A DNA stretch of 64,000 nucleotides from Streptomyces gelaticus. GTDB taxonomy: Bacteria > Actinomycetota > Actinomycetes > Streptomycetales > Streptomycetaceae. The notes beneath the pieces are model-generated. The model worked only from the letters and a program-made list of their open reading frames with translations, ran no database searches and was not told the DNA's origin. The stretch spans positions 62,001-126,000 of the forward strand of contig NZ_BMTF01000009.1 of assembly GCF_014649535.1 (NCBI RefSeq). Direction: 5' to 3'. Position numbers and translations under genes: made by a program. This document shows, piece after piece, positions 25,942-34,004 of this stretch. How positions within the stretch are numbered: position 1 is the stretch's first letter; every line of letters starts with the position of its first letter.

Positions 25942-26514
25942 ATGGCGGCATTGTGGTCCCGCAGCCGGCAGAGACAGGACACCGGTGACGAGGCACTGAT
26001 CCGGTCCCTCTACGAGGAACACGGCAGAGCCCTGCTCGCGTACGCGCAACGCCTGACCGGCGATCGCAGCGCCGCCGAGGACGTGGTCCAGGAAACCCTG
26101 ATCCGGGCCTGGAAACACCCGGACGCGCTGGTCAACGGCAAGGGCTCGGTACGTGGCTGGCTGCTCACCGTGGCCCGCAACATCGTCACGGACCGGTACC
26201 GGGCCAAGGCCGCGCGCCCCACGGAGGTCGCCGAGTCGGTGACCACCCAGCCCGTCGAGCAGGACCACGCGGACGCCGTGGTCGACTCGATGGTCGTCAT
26301 GGAGGCGCTCGACCGGCTCTCCCCGGACCACCGGGACGTGCTCATGGAAATCTACTTCCAGGGCAGGAGCGTCGCCGAGGCGGCGAACAGGCTCGGGATA
26401 CCACCCGGGACGGTCAAGTCCCGGTCACACTATGCGTTGAAGGCCCTGCGGGACATGTACGCGGACAGACCGAAGGCAGTGAAGCTGGTGGCGTTGAAGG
26501 GGGTGGCGGTGTGA
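25942..26514 (+). CDS. ECF RNA polymerase sigma factor
   Basis: 190 residues. The ATG at 25942 follows purine-rich AGGAGAGGACGGAGAAG; a nearby ATG at 25938 is out of frame. Region 2 (about 20-85) contains YEEHGRALLAYAQRLTGD and the DVVQETLIRAWKHP core-binding segment; WLLTVARNIVTDRYRAK is the -10 recognition helix. Region 4 (about 118-172: LDRLSPDHRDVL, then EAANRLGIPPGTVKSR) recognises -35. It is translationally coupled to a membrane anti-sigma factor. Its own promoter carries the TGAACC-N15-CGTK signature found at seven other promoters in the 19-kb block, so it is the best candidate for the sigma factor reading them. Confidence 0.92.
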   Translation: MAALWSRSRQRQDTGDEALIRSLYEEHGRALLAYAQRLTGDRSAAEDVVQETLIRAWKHPDALVNGKGSVRGWLLTVARNIVTDRYRAKAARPTEVAESVTTQPVEQDHADAVVDSMVVMEALDRLSPDHRDVLMEIYFQGRSVAEAANRLGIPPGTVKSRSHYALKALRDMYADRPKAVKLVALKGVAV

Positions 26515-27227
26515 GCACCAGGGAACACGACAGCGAACTGCTCGGCGCCTATGTCCTCGGCGCGCTCGATGAGCAGGAGGTGCGAACCGTCGACGAACAC
26601 ATGGCGTCGTGCCAGAAGTGCCGCGACGAACTGGACGGGCTGCGGGACATGGAGTCCGCGCTCGGCGAAGTACCGCCGGAGGCGTTCCTCGACGGGCCCC
26701 CGGAAGGCGGTGACCTGCTGCTCCAGCGCACGCTGAGGCAGGTCCGCAACGAACGCGCCGGGCAGACGCTGCGGCGAAGAGCGGTCCTGGGCGCGGTCGC
26801 GGCGGTCGCGGCGGCAGCCGTCCTCGGCGGCGGCGTCCTGATCGGCCAGAACACCGGCGAACGTGCCCCGGTGGCGATCCCCCCGGCCCCCTCGGTCGCG
26901 GCGACCGTGCCACCGGCGCAGTCGGCCGGCATGAAGGTTGTCGAGGGCCGCAGCGCCTCGACCGGCAGCGAGATGAGGCTCCGGGTGACCCCTGCCGTCG
27001 ACTGGATCCGCCTCAACGCCTCGGTCACGGGCATTCCGGCGGGCGAGCGCTGCCGCGTGGTGGTCGTGGCGAAGGACGGCAGCCGCGAGATCGCGGGCAG
27101 CTGGCTCGTCGCCGATGAGAAGAAGGGCGCCAACCTCGACGGCTCGGCAGCCGTCCCCATGGACGACGTGCGGAAGGTCGTGATCGAGAACGACAAGGGC
27201 AAGGAGTACGTGTCCGTGAAGGTCTGA
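26511..27227 (+). CDS. Membrane zinc-finger anti-sigma factor
   Basis: 238 residues. The GTG start at 26511 overlaps the sigma stop codon by four bases (GTGA), so the pair is coupled. The N-terminus is an anti-sigma zinc-binding domain: LLGAYVLGALDEQE, then the H-X3-C-X2-C motif in EHMASCQKC (about residue 26-34). A membrane helix lies at about 88-108 (GAVAAVAAAAVLGGGVLIGQ). The outer domain ends in a beta-rich fold (DWIRLNASVTGIPAGERCR, then VVVAKDGSREIAG). It should hold the sigma factor inactive until an envelope signal releases it. This gene ends the co-regulated block. Confidence 0.92.
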   Translation: MSTREHDSELLGAYVLGALDEQEVRTVDEHMASCQKCRDELDGLRDMESALGEVPPEAFLDGPPEGGDLLLQRTLRQVRNERAGQTLRRRAVLGAVAAVAAAAVLGGGVLIGQNTGERAPVAIPPAPSVAATVPPAQSAGMKVVEGRSASTGSEMRLRVTPAVDWIRLNASVTGIPAGERCRVVVVAKDGSREIAGSWLVADEKKGANLDGSAAVPMDDVRKVVIENDKGKEYVSVKV

Positions 27228-27351
27228 ACCCCCGGGTCGGTACGCGGTACGCGCCTCCATGATGTTGTTGACGGTGATGGCACGGATCCGGACGCGGACC
27301 GTGACCCGCCCGACGTGAGGTGCGGGGCCTTCCGAAGAGGGAGTTGAGGTC

Positions 27352-27465
27352 CTAACAAAGGCGTTGGACATGTCTGTGGGTGATCAGGCAGGTCGCCAGG
27401 CCGAGGAATGCTCCGTGGATGTCGTCACGTCGTTCCCAGCGAATGCGGAGCCGGCGGAAGCCGGG
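27352..27465 (-). pseudogene. IS5-family transposase, C-terminal tail only
   Basis: On the minus strand the last 37 codons read RRLRIRWERRDDIHGAFLGL, then ATCLITHRH, the usual end of IS5-type DDE transposases (RLRIRxERR-x-HxAFLxLA). Upstream of this the homology stops and the sequence continues into a probable group II intron scrap. No terminal inverted repeat pair could be assigned. Confidence 0.75.
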
Positions 27466-27539
27466 GGTCCAGGCGGTTGGGTCGGCCGCGCGGTGAGGTG
27501 CTCGCCGCGGGCGAGTCCTGTTCCGCGCGGCCTTCCGCC

Positions 27540-27574
27540 GAACCGGACATGACGGTTTCCCAGTCATCCGGCTC
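27540..27574 (-). ncRNA. Probable group II intron hairpin remnant
   Basis: On the minus strand the 35 bases fold as GAGCCGGA and TCCGGTTC arms enclosing TGAC/GTCA, the signature stem found in group II introns just before their reverse transcriptase gene (consensus GAGCCGNA...NACGGTTC). No reverse transcriptase and no domain V were seen. This is a fragment. Confidence 0.45.
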
Positions 27575-27734
27575 TCCAGTGATTACGGCGTGAGTGATTT
27601 GGCCGGCTGAACCGCCGACTTGTATGGGGGTATCGGCACGCTGAGGCTGATCCCTTGGAGTGGACACCCTGACAATGGATCTTGATGGTCCAGTTAGCGC
27701 GCAAGCCGGGCTCGGTCGAGAGCGGGCTCAGCGA

Positions 27735-27772
27735 AAGGCGCCTGACGGGTGAAAACCCAGATCAGGCGCCTT
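27735..27772. terminator. Rho-independent terminator downstream of the aldehyde dehydrogenase
   Basis: Arms 27735-27745 and 27762-27772 pair over 11 bp. The hairpin is followed by a T-run on the plus strand and a short T-run on the minus strand. The aldehyde dehydrogenase stop is 11 bases away. Confidence 0.8.
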
Positions 27773-27782
27773 TTTCGTGCGT

Positions 27783-29306
27783 CTAGAAGAAGCCCAGCTT
27801 CTTCGGCGAGTACGACACGAGGAGGTTCTTCGTCTGTTGGTAGTGCTCCAGCATCATCTTGTGGTTCTCCCGGCCGATCCCGGACTGCTTGTACCCGCCG
27901 AACGCCGCGTGCGCCGGGTACGCGTGGTAGCAGTTCGTCCAGACCCGGCCCGCCTGGATGGCGCGGCCGGCCCGGTAGGCGGTGTTGATGTCACGCGTCC
28001 AAACGCCGGCCCCGAGGCCGTAAAGGGTGTCGTTCGCGGTTCTCACCGCGTCGTCGAAGTCGGAGAAGGATGTGACCGCCACGACCGGGCCGAAGATCTC
28101 CTCCTGGAAGACCCGCATCCGGTTGTCGCCCTCGAAGACGGTGGGCTGGACGTAGTAGCCGCCCGCCAGCTCTCCGTCGTACTCGATCCGCTGACCGCCC
28201 GTGAGAACCTTCGCGCCCTCCTGTTGGCCGATGTCCAGGTACGAGAGGATCTTCTGCAACTGGTCGTTGGAGGCCTGGGCGCCGATCATCGTGTCCGTGT
28301 CCAGCGGATGTCCGGCCACGATCCGTTCGGTGCGGGCGACGCCCGCTTCCAGGAACTCGCCGTACAGCCCGCGCTGGATCAGCGCGCGCGACGGACAGGT
28401 GCAGACCTCGCCCTGGTTGAGGGCGAACATGGTGAAGCCTTCGAGCGCCTTGTCGCGGAAGTCGTCGTCAGCGTTCCACACGTCGTCGAAGAAGATGTTG
28501 GGAGACTTGCCGCCGAGCTCCAGCGTCACCGGCTTGATGTTCTCGGAGGCGTACTGCATGATCAGCCGCCCCGTCGTCGTCTCACCGGTGAAGGCGATCT
28601 TCGCGACGCGCGGGCTGGAGGCGAGGGGCTTGCCGGCCTCGGCCCCGAAGCCGTTCACGATGTTGACGACGCCCGGCGGCAGCAGGTCGGCTACCAGTTT
28701 CAGCCATACGTGGATGGAGGCCGGGGTCTGTTCGGCCGGTTTGAGGACCACTGCGTTGCCCGCCGCGAGCGCCGGTGCGAGCTTCCACGTCGCCATCAGG
28801 ATCGGGAAGTTCCACGGGATGATCTGCGCGACGACGCCGAGCGGCTCATGGAAGTGGTACGCGACCGTGTCGTCGTCGATCTCGCTGAGCGAGCCCTCCT
28901 GGGCGCGCAACGCACCGGCGAAGTATCGGAAGTGGTCGATGGCCAGCGGAATGTCGGCGGCCAGGGTCTCCCGCACCGGCTTGCCGTTGTCCCAGCTCTC
29001 GGCAACCGAGAGTTCCTCCAGATGGGCCTCCATCCGGTCGGCGATCCTGTTGAGCAGCGCCGCGCGGTCGCCTGCCGATGTGGCGCCCCAGGCGGGCGCC
29101 GCGGCATGTGCCGCGTCCAGAGCGAGTTCGACGTCCTCGGCCGTGCCGCGGGCGATCTCGGTGAAGGGGCGGCCGTTGACGGGGCTGGGGTTCTCGAAGT
29201 ACTGGCCACGGGTGGGCGGCACGTACGCGCCGCCGATCCAGTGGTCGTAGCGGGACTCGTACGAGACGATGGCGCCCTCGGTACCAGGCGCTGCGTAGCG
29301 GGTCAT
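27783..29306 (-). CDS. exaC: NAD-dependent aldehyde dehydrogenase (ExaC/AldB type)
   Basis: 507 residues from ATG 29306, with GGGAGG about 10 bases upstream. It oxidises aldehydes, probably acetaldehyde, to acids with NAD. Motifs: [20 protein letters not shown], the Glu in LELGGKSPN (about residue 264), and the catalytic Cys in [11 protein letters not shown] (about residue 300). It ends with [20 protein letters not shown]. The gene directly upstream on the same strand encodes a GAF-domain regulator, the usual neighbour of ExaC-type dehydrogenases in actinobacteria. The exact aldehyde cannot be told from sequence. Confidence 0.9.
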   Translation of the reverse strand: MTRYAAPGTEGAIVSYESRYDHWIGGAYVPPTRGQYFENPSPVNGRPFTEIARGTAEDVELALDAAHAAAPAWGATSAGDRAALLNRIADRMEAHLEELSVAESWDNGKPVRETLAADIPLAIDHFRYFAGALRAQEGSLSEIDDDTVAYHFHEPLGVVAQIIPWNFPILMATWKLAPALAAGNAVVLKPAEQTPASIHVWLKLVADLLPPGVVNIVNGFGAEAGKPLASSPRVAKIAFTGETTTGRLIMQYASENIKPVTLELGGKSPNIFFDDVWNADDDFRDKALEGFTMFALNQGEVCTCPSRALIQRGLYGEFLEAGVARTERIVAGHPLDTDTMIGAQASNDQLQKILSYLDIGQQEGAKVLTGGQRIEYDGELAGGYYVQPTVFEGDNRMRVFQEEIFGPVVAVTSFSDFDDAVRTANDTLYGLGAGVWTRDINTAYRAGRAIQAGRVWTNCYHAYPAHAAFGGYKQSGIGRENHKMMLEHYQQTKNLLVSYSPKKLGFF

Positions 29307-29390
29307 CTCTGTGGCCTCCCGGGTACGGAGCCGCCCGCCGTTGGACGGCCCTCGGCGTGAGGGTAGGCAAAGGTACGTTGCAACCCTGTT

Positions 29391-29418
29391 GCGAGGGGCG
29401 AGGGGCGAGGGGCGAGGG
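29391..29418 (-). repeat. Four tandem 7-bp units next to a stop codon
   Basis: GCGAGGG is repeated four times without a break directly beside the stop codon of the GAF regulator. Slippage here could change only the 3' untranslated part. Confidence 0.85.
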
Positions 29419-29419
29419 G

Positions 29420-30670
29420 CTAGCTCTGCTCGGCGTCGAGCGCGCGGGCCCTGGCGAGGAGGGCCGGGCGCTGCCCCGCGGGAACGGCCGCGGCGAGTGC
29501 CCGCCAGACCGGGAGATCGTCCTCGCCCCAGGGGCTGTACGCCCAGTCGGCCAGCAGCCCCGGGTCGCCGCGCGCGATGAGCGCCGCACGCAACTGCTCT
29601 TCGAGCCGACGCCGCAGACGGATGACGGACGGTGCCTGCGAGGCGGGCAGCAGCGGCCCCGTGTAGGCGCCCAGTGCTGAGGCCACCGCGCCCGAGGCCA
29701 GTCGGCGCGCCACCGTGTCGAAGTCCGCGTCGACCTGAGCGGCGAGGCGGTAGGGGCGGGAGAGCAGGAGTTCCGGGCCGAGTAGCCGCCGCAGCCTGGA
29801 GAGCTCGGCCCGCAGGGTCACCGGGGTCACCGACTCGTCCTCGTACAGTTCGATGAGGAGTTCGTCGCCGCCGAGGCCCTCAGGATGACAGGCCAGCGTC
29901 GCCAGGATCTCGCTGTGCCGCCTGCTGAGCCGGATCCTGCGGCCCCCCGCCACCAGCAGTGCCTCGTCCCGGCCGAGCGCGCTGAGCCGCACGGTCCCGC
30001 CGGCCGGCGCGGGGGCCAGCAGTGCGAGCTGCGTCTCGGCCGCGCGGGCCACCGCCTGCACGAACGCCAGGCTGTGCGGATGTGCGAGCCGGTCCCCGCC
30101 GGTGATGTCCACGGCGCCCAGGACCCGTCCCGTGTGCGGGTCGTGCAGCGGCGCCGCCGCGCAGGTCCACTGCTGGACCGGCCGCAGGAAGTGCTCGGCG
30201 GCGAAGACCTGCACCGGACGGTCCACGGCGATGGCCGTCCCCGGCGCGTTCGTTCCCGCCACCGACTCGGCCCAGCGGGACCCCTCCACGAAGTTCATCC
30301 GGTCGGCGGCCCGCCGGGTCGCCGCGGGCCCCTCGACCCACAGCAATCTGCCGTGCGCGTCGCACACCGCGAGCAGATGCTCCCCTTCCGCCGCGTAGGT
30401 ACCCATCAGCTCACGGATCAACGGCATGGCGGGGGCCAGGGGATGCCCTTCCCGGTACGGCCCGAGGTCGTCCGGACCCAGCTCGACCAGAGCCGCACCG
30501 TCCGGGCTGACCCTGGCCCGCGCCGAGCGCCGCCACGACTCACCGACGACTGGGCGGACCGGCTGTTCCAGCCGCCCCGCCGTGGTGAACACCTCGTGAG
30601 CGTGCCGCAGTTGGCCGATCCGTTCACCGGGGTCCGTATCGGCAGCCAGTGCCACCCAGGGGTCCTGCAA
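29420..30670 (-). CDS. GAF-domain transcriptional regulator of the aldehyde dehydrogenase
   Basis: 416 residues. The start is TTG at 30670 with GGGAGGG five bases upstream. The N-terminal half has the SWRRS motif and a GAF domain (about 80-230: [20 protein letters not shown], then [19 protein letters not shown] and GAVDITGG) typical of acetoin/aldehyde activators of AcoR type. Unlike AcoR there is no AAA+ domain or Fis helix; instead the C-terminus looks like a winged-helix module ([18 protein letters not shown], then [12 protein letters not shown]). It probably controls the dehydrogenase gene 113 bases downstream. Confidence 0.82.
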   Translation of the reverse strand: MQDPWVALAADTDPGERIGQLRHAHEVFTTAGRLEQPVRPVVGESWRRSARARVSPDGAALVELGPDDLGPYREGHPLAPAMPLIRELMGTYAAEGEHLLAVCDAHGRLLWVEGPAATRRAADRMNFVEGSRWAESVAGTNAPGTAIAVDRPVQVFAAEHFLRPVQQWTCAAAPLHDPHTGRVLGAVDITGGDRLAHPHSLAFVQAVARAAETQLALLAPAPAGGTVRLSALGRDEALLVAGGRRIRLSRRHSEILATLACHPEGLGGDELLIELYEDESVTPVTLRAELSRLRRLLGPELLLSRPYRLAAQVDADFDTVARRLASGAVASALGAYTGPLLPASQAPSVIRLRRRLEEQLRAALIARGDPGLLADWAYSPWGEDDLPVWRALAAAVPAGQRPALLARARALDAEQS

Positions 30671-30773
30671 CTCACCCTCCCGTCAGGGGCGTCGTGAACA
30701 CCCATGGTCGTCGCCGCCGGGCGCGGCGACAACCGCGGCGCACAGCGCAATCGGGCAGGGCGGTGAAGGCGTG

Positions 30774-31367
30774 TCAGGTCACCGAGTACAGATTCACGAG
30801 GCGGATGTATCGCACCCAGTCCCACTCCGGGCCGGGATCGGTGTGGTCGGTCCCGGGGACCTGGGCGTGGGCGAGGATGTGCGAGCGGTCCTTCGGGATG
30901 TTGTAGCGGTCGCACACCGATGCGGTCAGCAGGGCCGACTTCTCGTACATGGCGTTGGTGAAGTACGAGGGCCGGTCCACCCACCCCTCGTGCTCGATGC
31001 CGATGCTGCGTGTGTTGTAGTCCCAGTTGCCCGCGTGCCAGGCGATGTTCTTCTCCCGGACGCACTGGGCGACGTAGCCGTCGGCCGAGCGCACCACATA
31101 GTGCGCCGAAACCTGCTTCGCCGGATTCTGGAAGATCCCGATCGTGTCCGGATACGTCTCCTGGGTGACATGGATGATCACGTACTGGACCGGATAGGCC
31201 GAAGGGCGGTTCGACGCTGTGTAGTTGGAGGTGGAGGCGGGCGTCCAGTGGGCAGACGGATAGTCCGTGTCGCCCGCGGTCGTGGCGGCCATGGCACGGG
31301 TGGAGGCCGGGATCAGCGCGGCGGCCGCCGTCGTGGCGACGCCCTGGAGAATCCTTCTGCGGTGCAT
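30774..31367 (-). CDS. Secreted N-acetylmuramoyl-L-alanine amidase (Amidase_2/PGRP fold)
   Basis: 197 residues from ATG 31367, with AGGAG five bases upstream; the GTG two codons earlier lies on the binding site. The N-terminus MHRRRILQG is a twin-arginine-like signal, with cleavage after a STRAMA stretch. The domain has zinc ligands in VIIHVTQ (His) and ILAHAQVPGTDHTDPGP (His), plus AHYVVRSADG and IAWHAGNW. It cleaves the amide bond between muramic acid and the stem peptide. Single-gene unit; it likely takes part in wall turnover. Confidence 0.9.
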   Translation of the reverse strand: MHRRRILQGVATTAAAALIPASTRAMAATTAGDTDYPSAHWTPASTSNYTASNRPSAYPVQYVIIHVTQETYPDTIGIFQNPAKQVSAHYVVRSADGYVAQCVREKNIAWHAGNWDYNTRSIGIEHEGWVDRPSYFTNAMYEKSALLTASVCDRYNIPKDRSHILAHAQVPGTDHTDPGPEWDWVRYIRLVNLYSVT

Positions 31368-31406
31368 GAACACTCCTGTGGGGGGGAAGGGTTGAGGTCT
31401 GTTCGG

Positions 31407-31873
31407 TCAGGGGCTGGACAGCAGGGTCGCGGTTTCCCGCAGATGGCGGTGGAGCCCGCGATGAGGTTCACCCGAGGGCAGCCATTCCTTTCGGATTTTC
31501 GCCACGCAGGTGTAGTTGGTGTCGCACACATTGGCCAGTGGGGCCTCACCTGCCTGGCTCACCAGCTGGTAGGCGTCGAGTTCGGACAGGCCGTAGTCGC
31601 GTGCCAGCCATTGCACCAGGTCCAACTGCGAGATCCGGAAGGCGTCTTCGAGCGGGCGCGCCGAGCCGGTCGACATCAGATGGGTTTCGGACTCGATGCG
31701 GGGCCACGGAGTGCCGACCCCCTTCAGCAGCTCGACGAGGACCACTGTGTTCATCGCGCACTCCACGGCGACACCGCAGGTCTCTCCCTCGCCCTGGCGG
31801 GCATGGCCGTCCCCCAGGCTCAGCAGCGCACCCTCGACATTGACGCCCAGATAGCAGGTGACGCCCGCCCGAC
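31407..31873 (-). pseudogene. C-terminal half of an acetamidase/formamidase
   Basis: The reading frame begins abruptly at RAGVTCYLGVNVEGALLSLG, DGHARQGEGETCG and continues with AVECAMNTVVLVELLKG and MSTGSARPLEDAFRIS to the stop at 31407. These are the conserved C-terminal parts of FmdA/AmdA proteins. The N-terminal half is missing, and at the break there is a small inverted piece apparently of the same gene. Confidence 0.8.
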
Positions 31874-31874
31874 A

Positions 31875-31930
31875 GCGACATCCAGGTGGAACTGCCGATG
31901 GATCCGATGCACGGCACGGTCGGGGTGGCG
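31875..31930 (+). pseudogene. Inverted scrap of the acetamidase gene
   Basis: Read on the plus strand this piece gives IQVELPMDPMHGTVGVAP, which looks like the central segment of an acetamidase, in the opposite orientation to the adjacent C-terminal part. A local inversion would explain it. The antisense reading gives nothing recognisable. Confidence 0.5.
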
Positions 31931-32223
31931 CCCACCCGTTGCGGATGCCGGCGCAGCAGCACCACCAGTACAACGATCCCGGTCAGCATCCAGACACCGA
32001 CGACCGGACCGGCGTACGAGACCGGAGCGCTGAGTTCGGAGACGAAGTCGAAGGCCGGGATTCCGGCCACGGACAGCGGCAGACTGCCGCCCGCGAACGC
32101 GGCTCCGGCCGGAATCGAGGCGGCGACGGCCGCGGCGGGTGGCATCGCCGTGATGCTCTGGAAGAGGACGTCGCGCAGCCCGATGGCATCGCGTAACAGT
32201 CCGCTGCTGGAATCCCCCGACAT
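31931..32223 (-). pseudogene. APC-family permease with an internal deletion
   Basis: ATG 32223 with AGAGGGAG upstream begins a good N-terminus, LRDAIGLRDVLFQSITAM and AAAVAASIPAGAAFAGGSLP. It then jumps directly to the last membrane helix region, VSYAGPVVGVWMLTGIVVLV, ending LLRRHPQRV. About 300-400 residues expected between the two are missing, so the protein cannot work. Confidence 0.75.
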
Positions 32224-32636
32224 CCCGCGCTCCCTCTGTGTCCGATGACCGGAAGGTGTTGTCCGGTGTGCGGCCGAGCGTCTCGCGGGCCCTACCGTAC
32301 GGGCGCCGAGCGGGTGGCGGAAGACGGCGGGAACCGGAATCGGCGGCATGGAAGCGGGGGTACGCCGGAATGTACGCGACCCCGCCCAGGCCGACGACCG
32401 TTCTCTTGCGGAGCACCCACGGCACACCCGAGGGCGAGGGTCCGGTGAGTTCCTCGTGCGAGGGGGGCGTCTCCGGGTCGCGCCGGGCGGAGATCGGGCT
32501 GCCGGAGCCGTGCGGGAGCTTCACCCGGTGCAGCCGGCCGCCCTGTCCGTCGGACAGAGCGCGACGACCGACGGTGGCGGAGGCACCGGCCGCCCCGCCT
32601 GCCGTCGGTCTTCCGGCGGGCTGCACGAACGGGCCC
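32224..32636. other. Intergenic region without recognised gene
   Basis: 413 bases between the permease remnant and the stop of the SWIM protein. Long open frames cross it on both strands, but none shows a domain or a ribosome binding site. Confidence 0.5.
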
Positions 32637-34004
32637 TCAGTCCTCCGGCCCGCCCGAGCCACCCAGCGCGGCCGCCGGATCGTCGTCCGCCGGACCCGCC
32701 GGAACCCAGCGCTCGCCCTCCTTGCGGTACGGCCACCAGCGCCCGTCCCGCCCGTACCGCAGCTGCACGCCACCGTCCACGTCCGTCCAGCGGTTGCCCG
32801 TCGACCGCAGCCGGGGCCGCTCGCCCTCCTCCCACGCCTCGGCGAGCCGGGCTCGCGCCCTGGCCAGGGCCTCCGTATCGGGTGTCCACTCCTCTTCGAG
32901 TACCGCGAGGGCGGCCACCCCGCCGTACCGCCAGGCCCGCACCGCCGCGTCGAGCTCGCTCGGACGCCGTCCGGAACCGCTGATCAGCCGCTTCGTGATC
33001 GAGGGTTCGGGCAGGGCCTCCGCGACCAGCCGTACGGCATCCTGCTGCGGCGTCAGCACGGCAGGCAGCGGCTGTTGTTCATGGCCGGGGGAGAGCGCCT
33101 CGGCCAGCATCCGGTGGGCGCGCGCCGCCCCGTCCGTCGCCAGCATCTCCAGTGCCGTGGGATCGACGCCGTCCTGCGGCTCGGTCTCCGTGTCCAGCGA
33201 CGGCGCCGGGCCGGGCTCCGCGGGCAGCGACGGAGGGGAGGGCAACGGGGGCAGGATGTCCCGGGCCGCGAAAGCCTCGTCCGCCCGGACCCCCCGGCCG
33301 TCGGCGCCTGTTGCCGCAACGGATCCGTCGGCGGGATCGGCCGGGCCGGAGGCGTCGTGCCCCGCGGCGCGGGCCGCGATGCGGATCTGGAGTTCGTCCA
33401 GGAGCCGCCGCTCACCGCGCCCCCGCATCAGCAGCAGCACGAACGGATCCTGGTCCAGCAGCCGCGCCACCTGATAGCACAGCGCGGCGGTGTGCGGGCA
33501 GTGGTCCCATGCGTCGCAGGTGCACTCCGGGTCCAGATCACCGATCCCGGGCAGCAGTTCCACCCCGGCCGCCGCCGCGTCCTCCACCAGGTGCGGCGGC
33601 ATCTCCCGGTCCAGCAGCGCCGCGATGTGCCCGGCCCGCTCGACGGCCATGCCGAGGAGCCGCTCCCAGTCCGCCTCGCTCAGCTCCTGGAGCAGCACAT
33701 CGCTGCGGTACGTGGACGAGTCCCCGTCCCGGACCACCGCGGTGATCCGGCCGGGCCGCACGGAGACCGCGCCCACCCGGCCCTCGCGGGCGAATCTGCG
33801 TCCCCTCTTGAGCTGTTGGCCGTCGAGCGCGGTGTCCTCCAGGGCCTTCAGCCAGGCCCGGCCCCACCAGGACTCGGCGAAGCCGCGGCCGTGCGCGGGC
33901 GGCAGCGCGGCGAAGGTACGTTCCTGCCCCGCGGCAGGGATGTCCCGGTCGTCGTTCTCGTATTCGCCGCCGCCGTAGCGGTCGCCGTCGTGTCCGTCAC
34001 TCAT
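32637..34004 (-). CDS. SWIM zinc-finger protein partnered with an SNF2 helicase
   Basis: 455 residues. The ATG at 34004 overlaps the helicase stop codon (ATGA), so the two are coupled. The SWIM motif C-X-C...C-X-H is visible in ECTCDAWDHCPHTAALCYQ (about residues 157-175). Around it are a conserved N-terminus (FAESWWGRAWLKALEDTALD) and a long acidic, Pro-rich C-terminal half ending in a repeated WWPY/WVPAG pattern. SWIM proteins of this type accompany SNF2 ATPases in many actinobacteria; the pair probably works on DNA or chromatin-like complexes, but the role is unknown. Confidence 0.88.
   Translation of the reverse strand: MSDGHDGDRYGGGEYENDDRDIPAAGQERTFAALPPAHGRGFAESWWGRAWLKALEDTALDGQQLKRGRRFAREGRVGAVSVRPGRITAVVRDGDSSTYRSDVLLQELSEADWERLLGMAVERAGHIAALLDREMPPHLVEDAAAAGVELLPGIGDLDPECTCDAWDHCPHTAALCYQVARLLDQDPFVLLLMRGRGERRLLDELQIRIAARAAGHDASGPADPADGSVAATGADGRGVRADEAFAARDILPPLPSPPSLPAEPGPAPSLDTETEPQDGVDPTALEMLATDGAARAHRMLAEALSPGHEQQPLPAVLTPQQDAVRLVAEALPEPSITKRLISGSGRRPSELDAAVRAWRYGGVAALAVLEEEWTPDTEALARARARLAEAWEEGERPRLRSTGNRWTDVDGGVQLRYGRDGRWWPYRKEGERWVPAGPADDDPAAALGGSGGPED

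Noticed and set aside
27228..27265. TGAACCC at the anti-sigma stop codon
   Set aside because: The position 15 bases downstream is GTAC, not CGTK, and no gene follows, so it is not counted as a regulon promoter.
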